Made by a program: the position numbers and the translations under genes
Notes under the pieces: generated by a model
What the model saw: only the letters and a program-made list of their open reading frames with translations
Database searches by the model: none
What the model was told of the DNA's origin: nothing
In this document: positions 37,237 through 50,187 of the stretch, in pieces
Layout of the letters: each line of letters starts with the position of its first letter
Position numbering within the stretch: the first letter of the stretch is position 1
Assembly: GCA_018389105.1 (NCBI GenBank)
Contig: JACATO010001573.1
Span: forward strand, 1-64,000
Reading direction: 5' to 3'
Source: Nautilus pompilius
Lineage: Eukaryota; Mollusca; Cephalopoda; Nautilida; Nautilidae
Length of the DNA: 64,000 nucleotides

Positions 37237-39598
37237 AGACTCAACTCCATACGCACACATTAGAAATGACTTTGGACTTGTTTATGGTCATTGCGTATTG
37301 TGTTTGTTATCTTTTTCTTTTCTTAACAAAATTCTATTGTCTCATTTTTCTACGGTTTCAGATGCTCTGCTTTAAATCGGAGTAAAATGTTTTGACTATA
37401 TATATTTCTCTTATTTGCTTTATTATTTCTAATTCTTTATGAACTTCCACGTATACAAGTTCGGGTTTTTATCCCGTTTGTTTCTTAAATTTGTCATAAC
37501 TTTCTCTTTACTCCGTTTTACCTGGAATATTCTGGTAGCAATTTGCTCGTCGTGAAATGATACCTTCCTGGTCAGGTATTTTGCTTCTACGTTGATTCTG
37601 TTACAAGATGTCAAGGTGTTCCACTGTCGTGATGATTAGTTATGGTACACATCTTACGTTTTCTTTTTTCTTAAATTTAATAAAACTGCTTTTCCTTAAT
37701 GTGTTCAATCAGATTTTCAAATCGGTCTATTTCAGGCGCTAATTACACACCTGTAAGAAACTTCAACAACCACTTTACAGCTATCCAAACTGCACAAGTA
37801 CCTCAAAGAGATCGCTGACGTCGTAAAACTCATTCCTCTTTTTGAAACTAGACGTCTAGATACGGACAGCCGCTTGATGTTTAGACAATTTAAAGTAAAT
37901 TGGAAAGGCTTGCAGACAGAAAGAAGCGAGAAGGGTAGCAGAAAAACCTCTCCTTCAATTTATGTTCACTTGTCAACTGCAAGTGTCGGTGTCTTAGACT
38001 TGTTTTACTATGGCAACCGTGTACATTTATTCTTTAACACTTGGATTGTTAATTGGCATTATTAGTTTCCCCTGACATCATTAATGCAGAGCAACACCCG
38101 AGACAAAGTTTCTCTCTCGTTTATTCTTTCTTTTTTTTTTTTAAAAAAAGAAATTACTTTGTTTTGATCGTTAACCAATTAACCGGACGTAATTAATAAT
38201 TATTTCCTGTTTTCCAAAGTCGGTCAGAACTTCCCCCTCGTTCTCTTTACCATCTTGCTTTTTTTAAAATTAAAAAAATTACAAATTACTTACACGATGC
38301 TTGGAAATAATTATAATAATCAAATAAGAGCATCAACGACAGTAAATTTTCGTCTCTTAATATTTATTTATTTCTTTAGAATATATTTATACTAAAATCT
38401 AATTCATATTTACCACAGAATTCCAAGTCATCGGTTTAAACGTATTGAAACAGCTGGGACGTGTGGCATACGAGAAGCTGCAGTATCGATACCGGTGTCG
38501 CCAGTTTCATTTCGAATTAATTATTCAGCAGCAAGAACCCTGAACTTGCAATTATTAATTTTAATGTTAGAAAATAAAAAGGAAATCGCTATGAATCATT
38601 TGTCCAGTAAAATTATAAGTTGCCATATAAAAACTACATATAGAGTCCGAACTGTTGACGGGAATATCACTTTTATCCGTTAAAGTCTTGCACATGAGTG
38701 AAGAGTAATTCTCAGAATCAGGAATATTTAGCATATTTGACGTTCTTCGTATTTTAACTATATTCCACTGACGCGATTACAATGACATTGACAATGGATC
38801 GCCTGTATCGCAATCGTGTAGTCTACTCGATCTTCTGTTCCACACGCTATCCCTAGCGCCTGAAGAACAAACTAATCTAAGTTTAATATATTCCATACAC
38901 TACTACATTGTCGGAAGGAAAACGGGTGGAACGGGGGGGGGGCAGTGAAACTACAAATACTTTCTTTTTATTGAAGTAGTAAGAAGGCGATGATCATTTT
39001 TAAACGATGTGCCGAGGAAGGGGAAAAGTTGTTACAATAATTTCTCTTGGGTAAGAACCCACAACGACAAACGAGACGAACCAGATAATCAAAAAGAAAT
39101 GGGGATGCAATCTGGGGGGGGGAAATTAACGGTCGTCTACCGAGAACTAATGGGAGCAACAACGAGAAGGCAGACTCTTACCGAAATAGCGAAGAAGTAT
39201 CAGTCAGATTCGTGGTCCGGACTTCATCGAGAGCGATCAGAGATGCAGACAGATGGCTCGTCTCAATGAATGGCGCGGGAAGAGAGTCGAAGCGCATCTT
39301 TTAGTTGGTGGCCTTCCACTGTTCAAGACAAATTATAGGATTCATGCAAAATTGGCATTAAGCTGTAATGCAATCCAAGCTGTCATCGGCATTGGCTCGA
39401 ATTGGAAATGACATCTTCCGTTCGTCTTCTACTGTCTCCAAAAGATATTAGAGATGTCTAGCTGACAGGCTGTAGTCGGCCATTAAGCTAAGCTACCGTC
39501 CAAATCTTAGAATGTTAAAATCAACTTTGCCTGGATTAAATAATGCAGAAATTCTGTCATCGCACTGGTTCTCCATCGTTGGCTGCAGTAGGCAGCAC
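37237..39598. other. Non-coding, nothing recognised
   Basis: AT-rich unique sequence with homopolymer tracts near 38,130-38,150 and G runs near 38,933-38,942 and 39,115-39,122. No supported gene. Confidence 0.55.
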
Positions 39599-39826
39599 CT
39601 ATAGAAGGACGAACATCACCCTAGACCAGAGAACACAGCCGCCGCCATTTTTATCATCTGCTAGGCGGCAGATGTCGCAGCCAACATAAGTCCTTCTGAT
39701 TATAAGAGAAAGGTGATTTCTATACCACTCTCCGCCGCAATCACGCATCAGAAAAACACGCTTTACCCAAGAAATCTTTGCACTTAAGGGCAAAACCTTG
39801 TCAAGAGCACTTACCGGCAAATACAC
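39599..39826 (-). pseudogene. Possible Tc1-like transposase fragment
   Basis: A short minus-strand frame with W-Y-R spacing followed by NGGGCVLWSRVMF, which resembles the GGGSVMVWGGI segment between the catalytic Asp residues of Tc1 transposases. No other Tc1 landmark is convincing around it. Could be chance. Confidence 0.25.
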
Positions 39827-40465
39827 CTCGTCACCTGTGCCCTGTTGACACTTTTATGGCATTGATAAATACTACACTAAATGAATTTCTGTGAGCAGTA
39901 CATTTAAAGATTAAATAGCATAGTGTCAGCTTTGTCAGGGTTGCTCTTGTATCTCATGTTGGGACAAATACAAGAATGGATAAGCGTTTAAAAATCTTAT
40001 GTAAAGCGATATTAGAAAAAGCCGACATTTAAACGCACCATCCATAAACGGAGAAGCGCATTGTGAAAAGAGTAATTTATATACTCGATAAATGCATTTT
40101 TGACAGCATCTTGAATTTACCCTTTATACAAAATTGGAACTTTTATTACATTGAGAATTAAGGTCCGTCTGTGTTTTGGCTCATCACATTTTGCTTTTAT
40201 TTTCAATTCCTGAGACAAAAGATAAGGTTAATGCTCCTAATTGTAACTGAAGGTAAATATATTTAATATAAAGAATTAGTTGAACATAAAGTCAAAACAA
40301 ACTTGGCAGTTGCATATAACCATAAACACAAAAAGTTTTGAATAAACAATAAAATGAAAATAAAATCCAGCCTAGGATTAAATGGCAAGGCCGCCAGCAT
40401 ATATTACATACCAAAGAACTGGCAGAATATTAAACTGTGCTGATTGCAGATATTCGTTTTGTATG
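39827..40465. other. Non-coding, nothing recognised
   Basis: AT-rich sequence adjoining the piggyBac relic; may include its decayed left end, which I cannot locate. Confidence 0.5.
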
Positions 40466-41924
40466 TCATACACGTGGTGTTCGCCTTGTTGTCATTGCTG
40501 GATAGATAAAAGAAGTATGTAGCTCGTGTTTTCCCATTCGAGTTTCCGTTGGTGCATCTTCATCTGCCTTTCCCGGAGCATCCTGCACCTTAACAATCGC
40601 CACATGTCCTCTGGGCAGCTCGAATCTGGTTCTGATGAGGGATTCAACTAACGCCTTCCGGCATCTCCAAAAAAGTACATCCGCAAACTTTGTTAGAGTT
40701 CCAGTCTGAATGGATATTCCTCTACAGGACAAAGGCTCAGTAGGTCGATACCTACAACTTTTAGACCTATGGCGGTCTTCAGTTTATGGACCTTCCTTTG
40801 AGGTGTTGAAGTCAACTCATGGATGATGCGCAACTTCCAATGGATTCCTCTGTCCACTGTTGCGTTCTTAAGCGACGTGCTGATGACAAGAACATTTTGA
40901 TTTATGAAATATCAGCCGAAAGATCCTGCTTATTTCTTCGTATCGTCCCCGGCATCGTGAGTTTTTTTCTTGAGAAGTTCGACCCCCCAAGACGATATGA
41001 TGCGAAAAAAATTGTCCGCCGTTATATTATGACCTCAAAACCCCTGGAAGGACATATCCGGTGCCAGACGAATACCCTGATTATGTTCCGGAGCTTCGCC
41101 AGGCAGTTAGTCAGTATTCTGGTCGTAGCGGGATTTGGCGTCGCAGGCCACCCACAACTTCAAGCCACAACTTTCTGGAATTTTAGACATGCATCCCCTA
41201 AGGGGACAGCTCCTTTTTAAGGGCACCAAACATTCATCCACGGTAACAGTTAACCTCGGAGTGTACTGCAAAGGAAAAATCTAACCGTGTACTTCTCGAA
41301 TGGCGGCCAGTCTGTCCCCTTTAGGCTGGCTGGCTCTGGTCTCACGAGTGTCAAATCGAATCAGCCATGCGATCTTGTGGAATGCTTCGAGAGACGTGGT
41401 GGCAGAAAATAGAGCCCGGCCATTTCCAGCATTCCAAAGGCCATCATTTGCTTCTCCGTTGGAGCTGAAAACACCTGCCAACAAATGTAATCCGAAACTG
41501 GCTTGCTTGTACCTGTAGTCGATGCCAATGCATTTCTTTTGCTGAAGACACTTCTGCATTCAAAGTTGGTCATTTCCGTTGATGGCATGAAAAGATTGAA
41601 TGGCAATTTTATGGCATGTATACGACTTACAGGGTATCGAATAGGCCTTGGATCAGTCTGGGTGATATTTGCATTCGACAGCCTGCGCTGACTTGGTCAA
41701 GGAGATGCTTTCCGCTACATTTTTCCATCTTTATATCATAAGATTTCATTTCCGCTCAGAGTAGATGCGTTATTTAAATCTTCAGACTCTGAAGAGGACG
41801 AATCGCGTAAGTCAATCATCATCTCTGACATCCTCAATTTCTGATACTTCCGCCTCAATATCAATGTTTCTTTCTTCATCTCTGCTGAAACTTCTTCACC
41901 TGGAAAGCACCTGCGACTACTCAT
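40466..41924 (-). pseudogene. piggyBac-like transposase relic
   Basis: Reads on the minus strand from about 41,924 to 40,466 in several frames. The N-terminal part is acidic and serine-rich (SSSSESEDL), as in piggyBac proteins. The core landmark is at about 41,300-41,440: FSATTSLEAFHKIAWLIRFD followed by TRASQPKGDRLAAIREV, matching the F-x-a-T-M-s-x-n-R-F-x-x-I-x-x-x-i-R-F-D pattern. Next comes a TVDECLVPLKRSCPLRGCM block containing a catalytic Asp, then GHNITADNFFASY with the next, and LTMPGTIRRNK. The C-terminal part (40,470-40,735) has RKALVESLIRTR. At least four frameshifts and stops. A ttaa with an adjacent ccct sequence inverted at 42,256-42,263 may mark the 5' end. Confidence 0.8.
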
Positions 41925-42556
41925 ATTTTACCCCAACCTCAGAGAGATAATGATACGGTAACATGACACCGATAAACTCTCACAACTAGAAATAATAAAT
42001 AATTAGTTTTAATGCACGAAAAACAAAAATAACCCAAAAATGTTTAAAAAAACACATTACCATATACACACGAATCGGGTCACCGTGACCTGTAACTGTA
42101 GAAAGATGTCGTAGAATGGTTTCAATTCCTTGCCAATATTTTATCACCCAAAAATTAGGAAAAGTTATTAAAAAATTATGGTAGAAAACAAATCTTAGCA
42201 GGTTCTAGACAGCTAAAAACTGCTCTCGGGTCAAACAAACTGGGAACGTAATTCGAGGGTTAAAAACATCTTGAAAACTTGGCAGGATCTGGTTTCATTG
42301 ACAATTTTAGCACCAGGTGATCTGAACTTTGAGTTCTTAACCAGAAACTGTTTGTATTTTTTACTGCAGGTAGTCTTGGGGAGCTTTGAAGTATGTTAAA
42401 TAAAATCGATTGCCATAGATCCTGTTCATACAAATTTATAATGGACGTACTATAAGTTACAATATCGGAAATAATTATGGAATAAACAAAAAATTGGATA
42501 TTAAATGCAAAGAACACGTGGTAAAAACTTGTCTCATAAAATGGTTTGTAGTGTAG
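41925..42556. other. Non-coding; possible piggyBac end
   Basis: AT-rich. The gggttaa at about 42,257-42,263 would read TTAACCC on the minus strand, the usual piggyBac end, but the matching other end is not visible. Confidence 0.4.
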
Positions 42557-43533
42557 TCAGTATTTGGTAAGTGCAGTTTGATTGGCAGTCAAGCAAGCAT
42601 CCAGAAGGTGATACACCTGCAGAAGGACTATAAAAGTATATATATATATCATTGTAATTTGATAAATGTGTGTGGTAAGTACCCCTTGCGAAGAAATATC
42701 ACATGAAAACCATAAAGAAATGAGTGTTGGCTAATGAAGGCTGCTTAATGTTGCAGATTACATCCCGAGTATAGGTTTGTGCAAGACTCTAAACTGTACT
42801 GATGACAATAGATGCGATCGAGGAAGAAAGCCCAAACACTCCTATAGTGATAAGTACCTCGGAATGTTCTTCACGTGACAGGCAACGAACCAATAGAAAT
42901 CTTACGAATGACTTGGCTGCAAGCACGGAGTCTTAATGGATATGTGGCTGTCCGAAAACCTTTCTGAGGAGAGAAAAGCAAACAGCAAGAGATGAAATGG
43001 GCAACAGAAATGAAAGAGCAGGGTGACCAAACCCCGAAGAAGGTGCACTTTACATTGAACCGTTAGGCAATAATCAATAAGTTTTTTTGAAAATGGGCCA
43101 TGGAGCATATAACAGTCATTGTATTACATCTACAGTGAAGCATCGGAGTGGTTCAGTACAGGTGTGGGCTGCGCATCAGTTGAGATATCAAAGATTAGCA
43201 TAAAAACAAAGGTACGTTGAATACCAACAGATACAGGTAGGTTCTTATCTATCATGCATCCTCAAAAAATCATCTTCCAACATGACACTGACCCCGAGGA
43301 TACAGACCATGGGGTGGACACTATCTGGAACCCTCAAAGACACCCCGGCCCGCACAAAGTCCTGATATAAAAATCACTGATGCTATACGGGTTACTGAGA
43401 AAGTCAAACAGCATCAAAATGCGTTGGATAAATTGTGGAAAGTGCTTTGGAACAACATCCCAAAGCCATACACTGATAACCTGTATGAGATCACGAAAAC
43501 AAGACGTCTAACGCTATAGGCGTCAAATACTGA
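42557..43533 (+). mobile_element. Tc1-like element relic
   Basis: Short inverted matches tcagtatttg at 42,557-42,566 and caaatactga at 43,524-43,533 probably mark the ends of an element of about 1 kb. It encloses a plus-strand transposase relic and a TA run near 42,637-42,648. Very degraded; the N-terminal DNA-binding half is hard to read. Confidence 0.65.
42830..43520 (+). pseudogene. Tc1-like transposase relic
   Basis: Recognisable blocks in order: VAVRKPF (the A-V-K-K-P-L segment), a TVKHRSGSVQVWAA segment at about 43,131-43,172 matching TVKHGGGSVMVWG, QHDTDPEDT at about 43,280 matching QQDNDPKHT with the second catalytic Asp, and a C-terminal LWKVLWNNIPKPYTDNLYE near 43,430-43,490 matching the W-x-x-I-P-x-x-Y-x-x-x-L end. 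Several frameshifts and stops. Inactive. Confidence 0.75.
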
Positions 43534-46500
43534 ATACCGGGGCACCGAGCAACGTATTCATCCTGTTTCTGTATATTTTCCGTTGTATGTATTATATGCA
43601 CATCTCATTTGATAATAATCATTATTTGCGGATATCCTAAGTGGTTTCTCATAATTTTATAATATTCTAGATTATTCAAAATTCAACCACGATTGGTATA
43701 AATTTTTTAAAAAGGAATTGGAAATTTAACTCACCTTTTAAAAAAGGGAAGAACTTAAAGATTAAAATTTTCAGTGGAAGAGCTGGCGAAATGAATATTA
43801 TTTCTTATAATTTGTTACTCTAGAATTAGCAATATAATCCAGAGTTCGTGTACTTGTTGTACTAAGGGTTTTGGAAACAAATTCCGACAGATGAACATAA
43901 TTATGGTCTGAAACTATTTCTAATTTATGGATGAGATTCTTTGCGTGAAATATATGGTATGAACAGTTACCTTGCAGCTGCTATGATCTCTGAACGCCTT
44001 CTTGGAAACTCAGATAATTTTAATTCACAGCATCGCAGTATCCAGAATGACGGTTCCAGTGCCGGGCTGTCGTGACGTCCGCTGTGTTCGATGTTTACTT
44101 GCTTCCCGACTTTCGAAACTCACTATTGATCTTGATAGAAGACGAAGGGAGGGGTGAAGGATGGGGGCAACCTACGGTGACGATGGCTCTCTTTACAAAG
44201 GTGTCGGGGGAAATAAAAGTGATAATTTTTTTATTTTTTTTAAAATGATTTAAAAGTTACCGAAATAAAGAAAACGTAGCGTGAGAATGAGCCTAACCCA
44301 GGCAGCCTGGTTGCCAGCTGGACCACAACTAGGTTCACTTTATTGAACAGTCGTGATCAGGCAATTCCCAGAAAACTTAACAAGCACCCAGCTAAGGGAA
44401 GAGGGAAACTGTTGTTTGAGAGGGAACATTATATTTGGAAAAAAGGGGGTTAAGCATACCGGAAGTCATACCTCTACAACGCTCAAGGAGGAAGGTGTGA
44501 GTATACACGACACCCCCCACAGGTTAAACCAGAACCTAAGAGGTTTTATGCCTACGGACGTGAAAACAGGGCTCTGCAAAGAGAAAGTAGGACCGGATTT
44601 TCGAAGGATGCAAATCCAGCTGGATGCGCTGTAGAAATGTCCAGCCTATTAAATAACGTGTTTTTGCTCGTCTAGTTGTATGACTCGGGATGAAGCTTAA
44701 AAAAAATAATGGCGGAAGAAAAAGGCAAACGGAAATGGAATTGCTAATCGTGATTAGCTTCAGCCTTAGAGGGATTTTCAGTCAGTCAGTTTTCTATGAT
44801 GGGGTGCCACCTGTCGGGGAAGTTGCTAGCGCTTGACCACATTTCCAGTCCAAACGTTAGAACCGATAATCAAAGATGAACGTACGGATTACCTAGAAGA
44901 GGAAAGCGTATTGGTGGATTGCCAGCACTTTCCCGAGGAAGGTTTCACACCAATTGCAGGATTTCGGTAAGTTCCTTGGGCATTCGCAACAGTCCCTCCT
45001 ACCGATTGCTGGCGTCATATCTGGTGTGTAGATATCCGGAGGCAACGACTTTGTCGCCATAAGAAGCGCCGTGTCGGAACGCACACATCTGTTGGGGATG
45101 ATTGTTAATTAGAAGCCAGACAGGTGTTAGTGCGACAACACAGAAAAACCTGGGTGCACTCGTAGAGAAATAACTGTAATCAAGGCGATTCATAGACGTC
45201 TCGACCAAAACGATGGGCTGATTAATTTGGTACTGAGACAAATAAGAAGAGAAAGAACAGCCACAAAGCCGTTTGTGGTGAACAGTGAACGAGATCTGGG
45301 CGGCTGCGTATGATGGGGGTGTGAGAAATGAGAATGGTAAGAGTCGTAAACCTTCTGTTGTCACTCCGATCTATGGCTCGCGACAAGAACAAGGTGTGTG
45401 AACTTAAAAAGGAGAAATGCCTTATAAGTATTTAATCTTCCATCAACAGAAAACATTTTACTTTACTAATTTTACCTTAGAGCTCAACGTCGGGAATTAA
45501 CGGGGGGGGGCGGGGGAGATACCTAAAGAGAAGATGAAAAGGAAGAACTCCCTGTTGCTAGCTGTGAGACCTTTGTCCGGTTTATTCAGGCCTGGACGCT
45601 CTACGGGGAGATCTCTGTGGGGAAAAGGAGAGTTGAGCGTCAAATATTTATTCAGCATTAGACGGTACATTTAGATTTACGTCAGAAGGTCGATTCGTTG
45701 CTTTCGGTTTCCGAGGTCCAAGAATCAGTTACCTTCGGACCGATTGTACCTGGCTGATGTAGAACGAGGAACAAACAAGGCAAGGATTTGTATGTAATCG
45801 CGTCACGCTGCACAGACGCTGTGGGCGGTGGACAAACGCCAAGAACTGGGACGGAAATAAAAGTCAAGTTTTGAAAGAATAATAAAGATTAAAGGCAAAA
45901 ACGTGTGTGATGACGAGTGGAGGATTCCCAGTCGTAAGAACGTGTCCATGCTCGGGGTGAGACCACACCCCTTTCTGGCAAGTCGCGGTTACGTGGGACT
46001 TTGGAATGCCTGCATGTACTCTCCAAAACCACCAAATGGAATTCGACGCCGATGCTACTTTGAACAAACAAAATTAAAGCGGATGACACTAAAGATATTT
46101 TAATTACAGAAAGTGCTGAAGTGAAGAAAAAAAAACATGCCATCGTCATGTCTAAGGGTCTACACGATATTATAGCAGTTAAATCTTTCGTACATAATGA
46201 ATATCTTTAATAATACTATTACAATCATAGGTCTTGTTATCTGAATTTTAAAATCCTATTTCACAAGCCCTTATCATTGAACATTTAGTGAGTTCTACTT
46301 ACCTATAATAACAGAACAGTTTCGCGTGGTCCTTATTGTCATAAACATGATTATTATAAGAAGCATCGTAATTTGGATGGACAGAAGAAACAGAATATTC
46401 GACAATATACGCAAACATTTAAAGTTTGTAGATGCTACTAGCTTAAAAATAAAATGAGTTATTCATCAGAGTTCGATACGCATTATACCATTTTGGAAAT

Positions 46501-46830
46501 AAATAAATACGTTTGTTTTCAATATTGAAATGTATCAGCTCTTCTCACCTTCAGAATATACATATATAAATATACTTCGGAGAAATGCCCAGGAAATGAA
46601 ATGTGATGTATAAGGGGCAAAATTCGCAAGAAAAGATTCTTCACTTCGATGTACGAATGATGCATTTATAATCAAACCTTAATTGTATAAGTAGTTAATG
46701 GACTAAACAACATATTTTGTTTATATAAAGGATCTAACAAATTATAAAAGAAAAATACGTTTATAACTATTAATTAAATAACATAAATAATAGATAATTG
46801 CATAACAGGCAAAACTGTCTGTCGTTGTCG
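43534..46830. other. Non-coding, nothing recognised
   Basis: Mixed composition, with less AT-rich stretches at about 44,040-45,080 and 45,500-46,060. Frames of 60-120 codons on both strands lack family motifs. Confidence 0.5.
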
Positions 46831-46901
46831 TGTATGTGTGTGTGTGTTTCTGTCTGTCTGTGTGTGTGTGTGTGTGTTTCTGTCTGTCTGTCTGTGTATG
46901 T
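46831..46901. repeat. Compound (TG)n(TCTG)n microsatellite
   Basis: Two successive blocks, each a TG run followed by tttctgtctgtctg, so the compound unit of about 32 bp is itself duplicated. Confidence 0.9.
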
Positions 46902-48640
46902 GGAAGCCTGCATGCAGATATATTACTCTTTCCAGGTCCAGACTGCGAAATACGAAGAGCTGGGACTTCGCACACCTTCTGACCAAGCTGAGCAAAGCGA
47001 CCCCAAAAGCGCAAGAACGCCTACATTTGGGTAACTATAAACGGTCTCCTCGGAGAAGGATACGAAGAGAAATACCGACTTGGGTCGACATCGCCAGAAC
47101 AAATGAAAGTAATGCTGGAAGCGTCAGCAGAAATAACGATATCAGAAACGCTAAGCACAGCGATGCCCGACAGAGAAGATGAGAACGTTATGTCGGAAGA
47201 AATGAGAGAAATTATTCGCATAACCTTAGAGAAGATAATGTTTTTGAACTACTGAGACAAGAGACCCATTTCTAGCTGGGTGCGATTTAAATCAAAGATA
47301 ACCCATTCGGAAGGGTTGGTGCATCTCCCTACTCTACCGTATAATATTAAAAAAAGGAAAACATCATTAAGGGATGCGCATTTATAGCCCCCCCACCTTG
47401 TACGCTCGTGGCACCTTCGGCAAGATCCCTTGTCGTTTAAACCGATAGAAGAGGAAAATGCGATAACGCGGTCATACATCGGGATTCTAGCAGCCCCCCT
47501 TCCGCGTTTCTCCGCCAGCTTTCGTAGAATCGGAAGACGAAGGAACTGCAAGCATCGAGGATCGATACTAGGCGGAGTTCGTGTCACATGTTAATCCCGC
47601 CGTTCGATAACAGAAACGGGTTCCCGGAGCGAGAATTGGAGGTTTAGGCAGTAAAACCCATTTTTTCAGCCCCCCTTAGGATAAATTGGCGTTTAAAGGT
47701 CTGGACAGAAAACCAATACAAATTTAGATAATAACGGGTGGGTGGTTAGCTTCTCTCCAAGCTCCTTTCGATGTTCGAGGAAGACCTTTAAAATTTCACG
47801 TACTCTCAAACCAGAGAAAATCAAGTTATTTCTACCCGAGAAGGTGCCCAGTTCTGGGCGAAGAGGTAAGTAAAATCCTCGAATTGTAATAAAACTGAAG
47901 AGCTGGTTCCATCCCGAAATAGTGTGCAATGCGTATTTTTCATCGTTTTGTATAATTTATGTATCAATGTATTGCATAGGATGCTCACGAACTACAACAC
48001 GATAGAACTGTTTCTACGTAGCTAACTCCATACCATGGAGCGAACGTTTTCAATCTGAACACAAGATAGAATCCAGGTACATTTACAAAGAACTATTTTA
48101 CAGGTTTCTGGTATTTCTAATAAATATTAGCGCCTTTACAATAAGCCTCGATGTGCATTGTCCATCCGAAAGTGAATGGAACTTTTATTTAGAGGCACGT
48201 TGACGATCGTATAGGGCAACGAGGGATAAAATGGGTCATAGGGTAAAGCTGATCATATTCACTGCTAGTGTCTAGCGCTTACAGCAGGCTACTTTCAGGG
48301 TTACAGACACATTACGCCATCTAGCGACAGCCAGTTAGCGTGTTCGTGTGTCTTTCCGTTCTTTGACGCCATTTGCATTTTGCTTTCACTGGCGAACTTG
48401 AAGAGAAGCATCTGTTTTTAGGCGGCAGGCAGTGGATTTCGTAATATTCGGGCGGTACACAACTGCATCTTTTGCAGCAGAAGTATAGGAAACACGTGTT
48501 ATTTGACATCTGGGTAACTATTTCTCGTCTTAGAGAGATTCTAACCAGTTTTATGAGTTGCAGCTGCATATGAAGTGTTGAAAATTGATTTTATATGTAC
48601 GGGCTGCTTGGGGCAAAGTGGATCACGTCCTAAGGGCCAT
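46902..48640. other. Non-coding, nothing recognised
   Basis: Balanced composition up to about 48,630, then an abrupt change to very AT-rich sequence. Two similar stretches near 48,224-48,249 and 48,608-48,633 are direct repeats of low identity. No gene supported. Confidence 0.5.
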
Positions 48641-49830
48641 AATTCATTAGAAGCACGTAAAAATTAGAATTCCAAAATTATTTATCGTTTAAAATTGAAA
48701 TTTACAATGCTTGCTAAATTGTAAAAGATGGTCTATTCTTTTAGATATTCCAAGAACGTATAAAAATACTACTGTGCTGATGGAATAGCGATGAATTTGA
48801 CAAATCTGTCACAGCACGAGGTGGTAAGACAGGTTAATGTTCCCTTTGGGCCATTTAATCTCCTGTACCACAGGCAGAAAGATAAATATTTAACTGAAGT
48901 TAATAGTATCTCTGACTATTACCTAAAATATACGTGAATTGTTTACAGGAGAAAGTGGATGCTGCAAAAACCGCTCTACTTATGCCTTTTTAGATTACTC
49001 TCGATTATGTTTTTGAAAAGTATCCTCATCAATCTGAATATCAAATAATGAAAAATAGATTTGCTGATAAGCTTAAGCAATTATAAATATATATGCAAAT
49101 GAAAATGTAATAAACTGTGAAAAGTTAGACACCGAATTAATAAGGAAATGAAAAAAAACAAGCAGGAAGTAGATGTAGAATACTTAGAGACCTAAATGAT
49201 ATTCCTAGTCCAATAGAAATTGATTTAAAATTTAACGAATCATTTTATACCAAAGGTAAGAAAAATAATACGGTTCCCTTTAATATTTCCCCAAATGCCA
49301 CAAACATTAATCTAAAAATTTTACAAAAAGATACGAATCAAACTAAGTGGTCTGTATTTATAGACAAATCATCTGATAAATATAATTGATGATAACGGTC
49401 AAAGTTTGATAATTTTTATCTCATCTAATAATTCTGTAGGTAGTTTTGCTTATATCCTTAAACAACGTCGTAGGGGATTTTGATCGATAGATTTTTTTAA
49501 ATATATATTACATTTCGTTTTATAAAATTAAAAAAAATCCAAAGCGAAAAGAGATACTAAACTTTAAGATTATGATAACATAGAAAAACAAATAATGGGA
49601 ACAATTTCTTGATTAAAAAATGGCTGATAAGTACAAGCAAGTGAGTGGTAACCTAAGTATCTAAAAATGAATACCAATACTTAGGTTTAATTCTGTTCCT
49701 TTCTCCATTCTACAAGTTCCTTTAATAGGTAAAAAAATTGAAGAATATTAGGATTTTTCAGATTAATTATCTTTTAAGGATGACCAGTCTACATTTTATT
49801 TACAACACTTAGAATCTAACAAGAATTTAA

Positions 49831-50187
49831 TTGGATTATCCACTACAAATAATTCATAATAAGCTTAATAGTGATAACGCCTATAAAATTGACATCATTC
49901 CTGAATTATTTGGTCATTTTTTAACTAAAACAAAACTAGACAAATTTCTCTTACTGAAGATAATAGAAAGTGTTAAAATTGTTATATATATTCCAACTCT
50001 CTATCGCAACAATTATGTTGCACAGAATCAACTACATTCAATTAAAACTTATAAATGGAACAAATACGTATATCGTTCCTTAGCTAAGATAAAAAAGTAT
50101 TATAAAACTTACAGCAAAAGATTAATCTATACTGAGAGAAAGTTTAGATTACCGACTAAGAGAAAACTTATTTTAGTAAAGGTGTAA
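49831..50187 (+). pseudogene. Longest intact frame in the fossil block, product unknown
   Basis: 118 codons, basic, rich in Lys, Tyr and Ile, with a Lys/Arg-rich C-terminal third. The similar-looking sequence upstream of its first ATG contains stops, so the frame is probably the tail of a longer ancestral protein. No family recognised. A DNA-binding or core protein is possible but unsupported. Confidence 0.4.

Noticed and set aside
44999-45364. 121-codon minus-strand frame
   Set aside because: Composition and motif content look random; overlapping short frames on both strands.
46948-47031. Possible exon after ctctttccag with a donor at gtaact
   Set aside because: Signals are fair, but none of the frames shows a known motif and the acceptor follows a TG microsatellite that mimics a pyrimidine tract.
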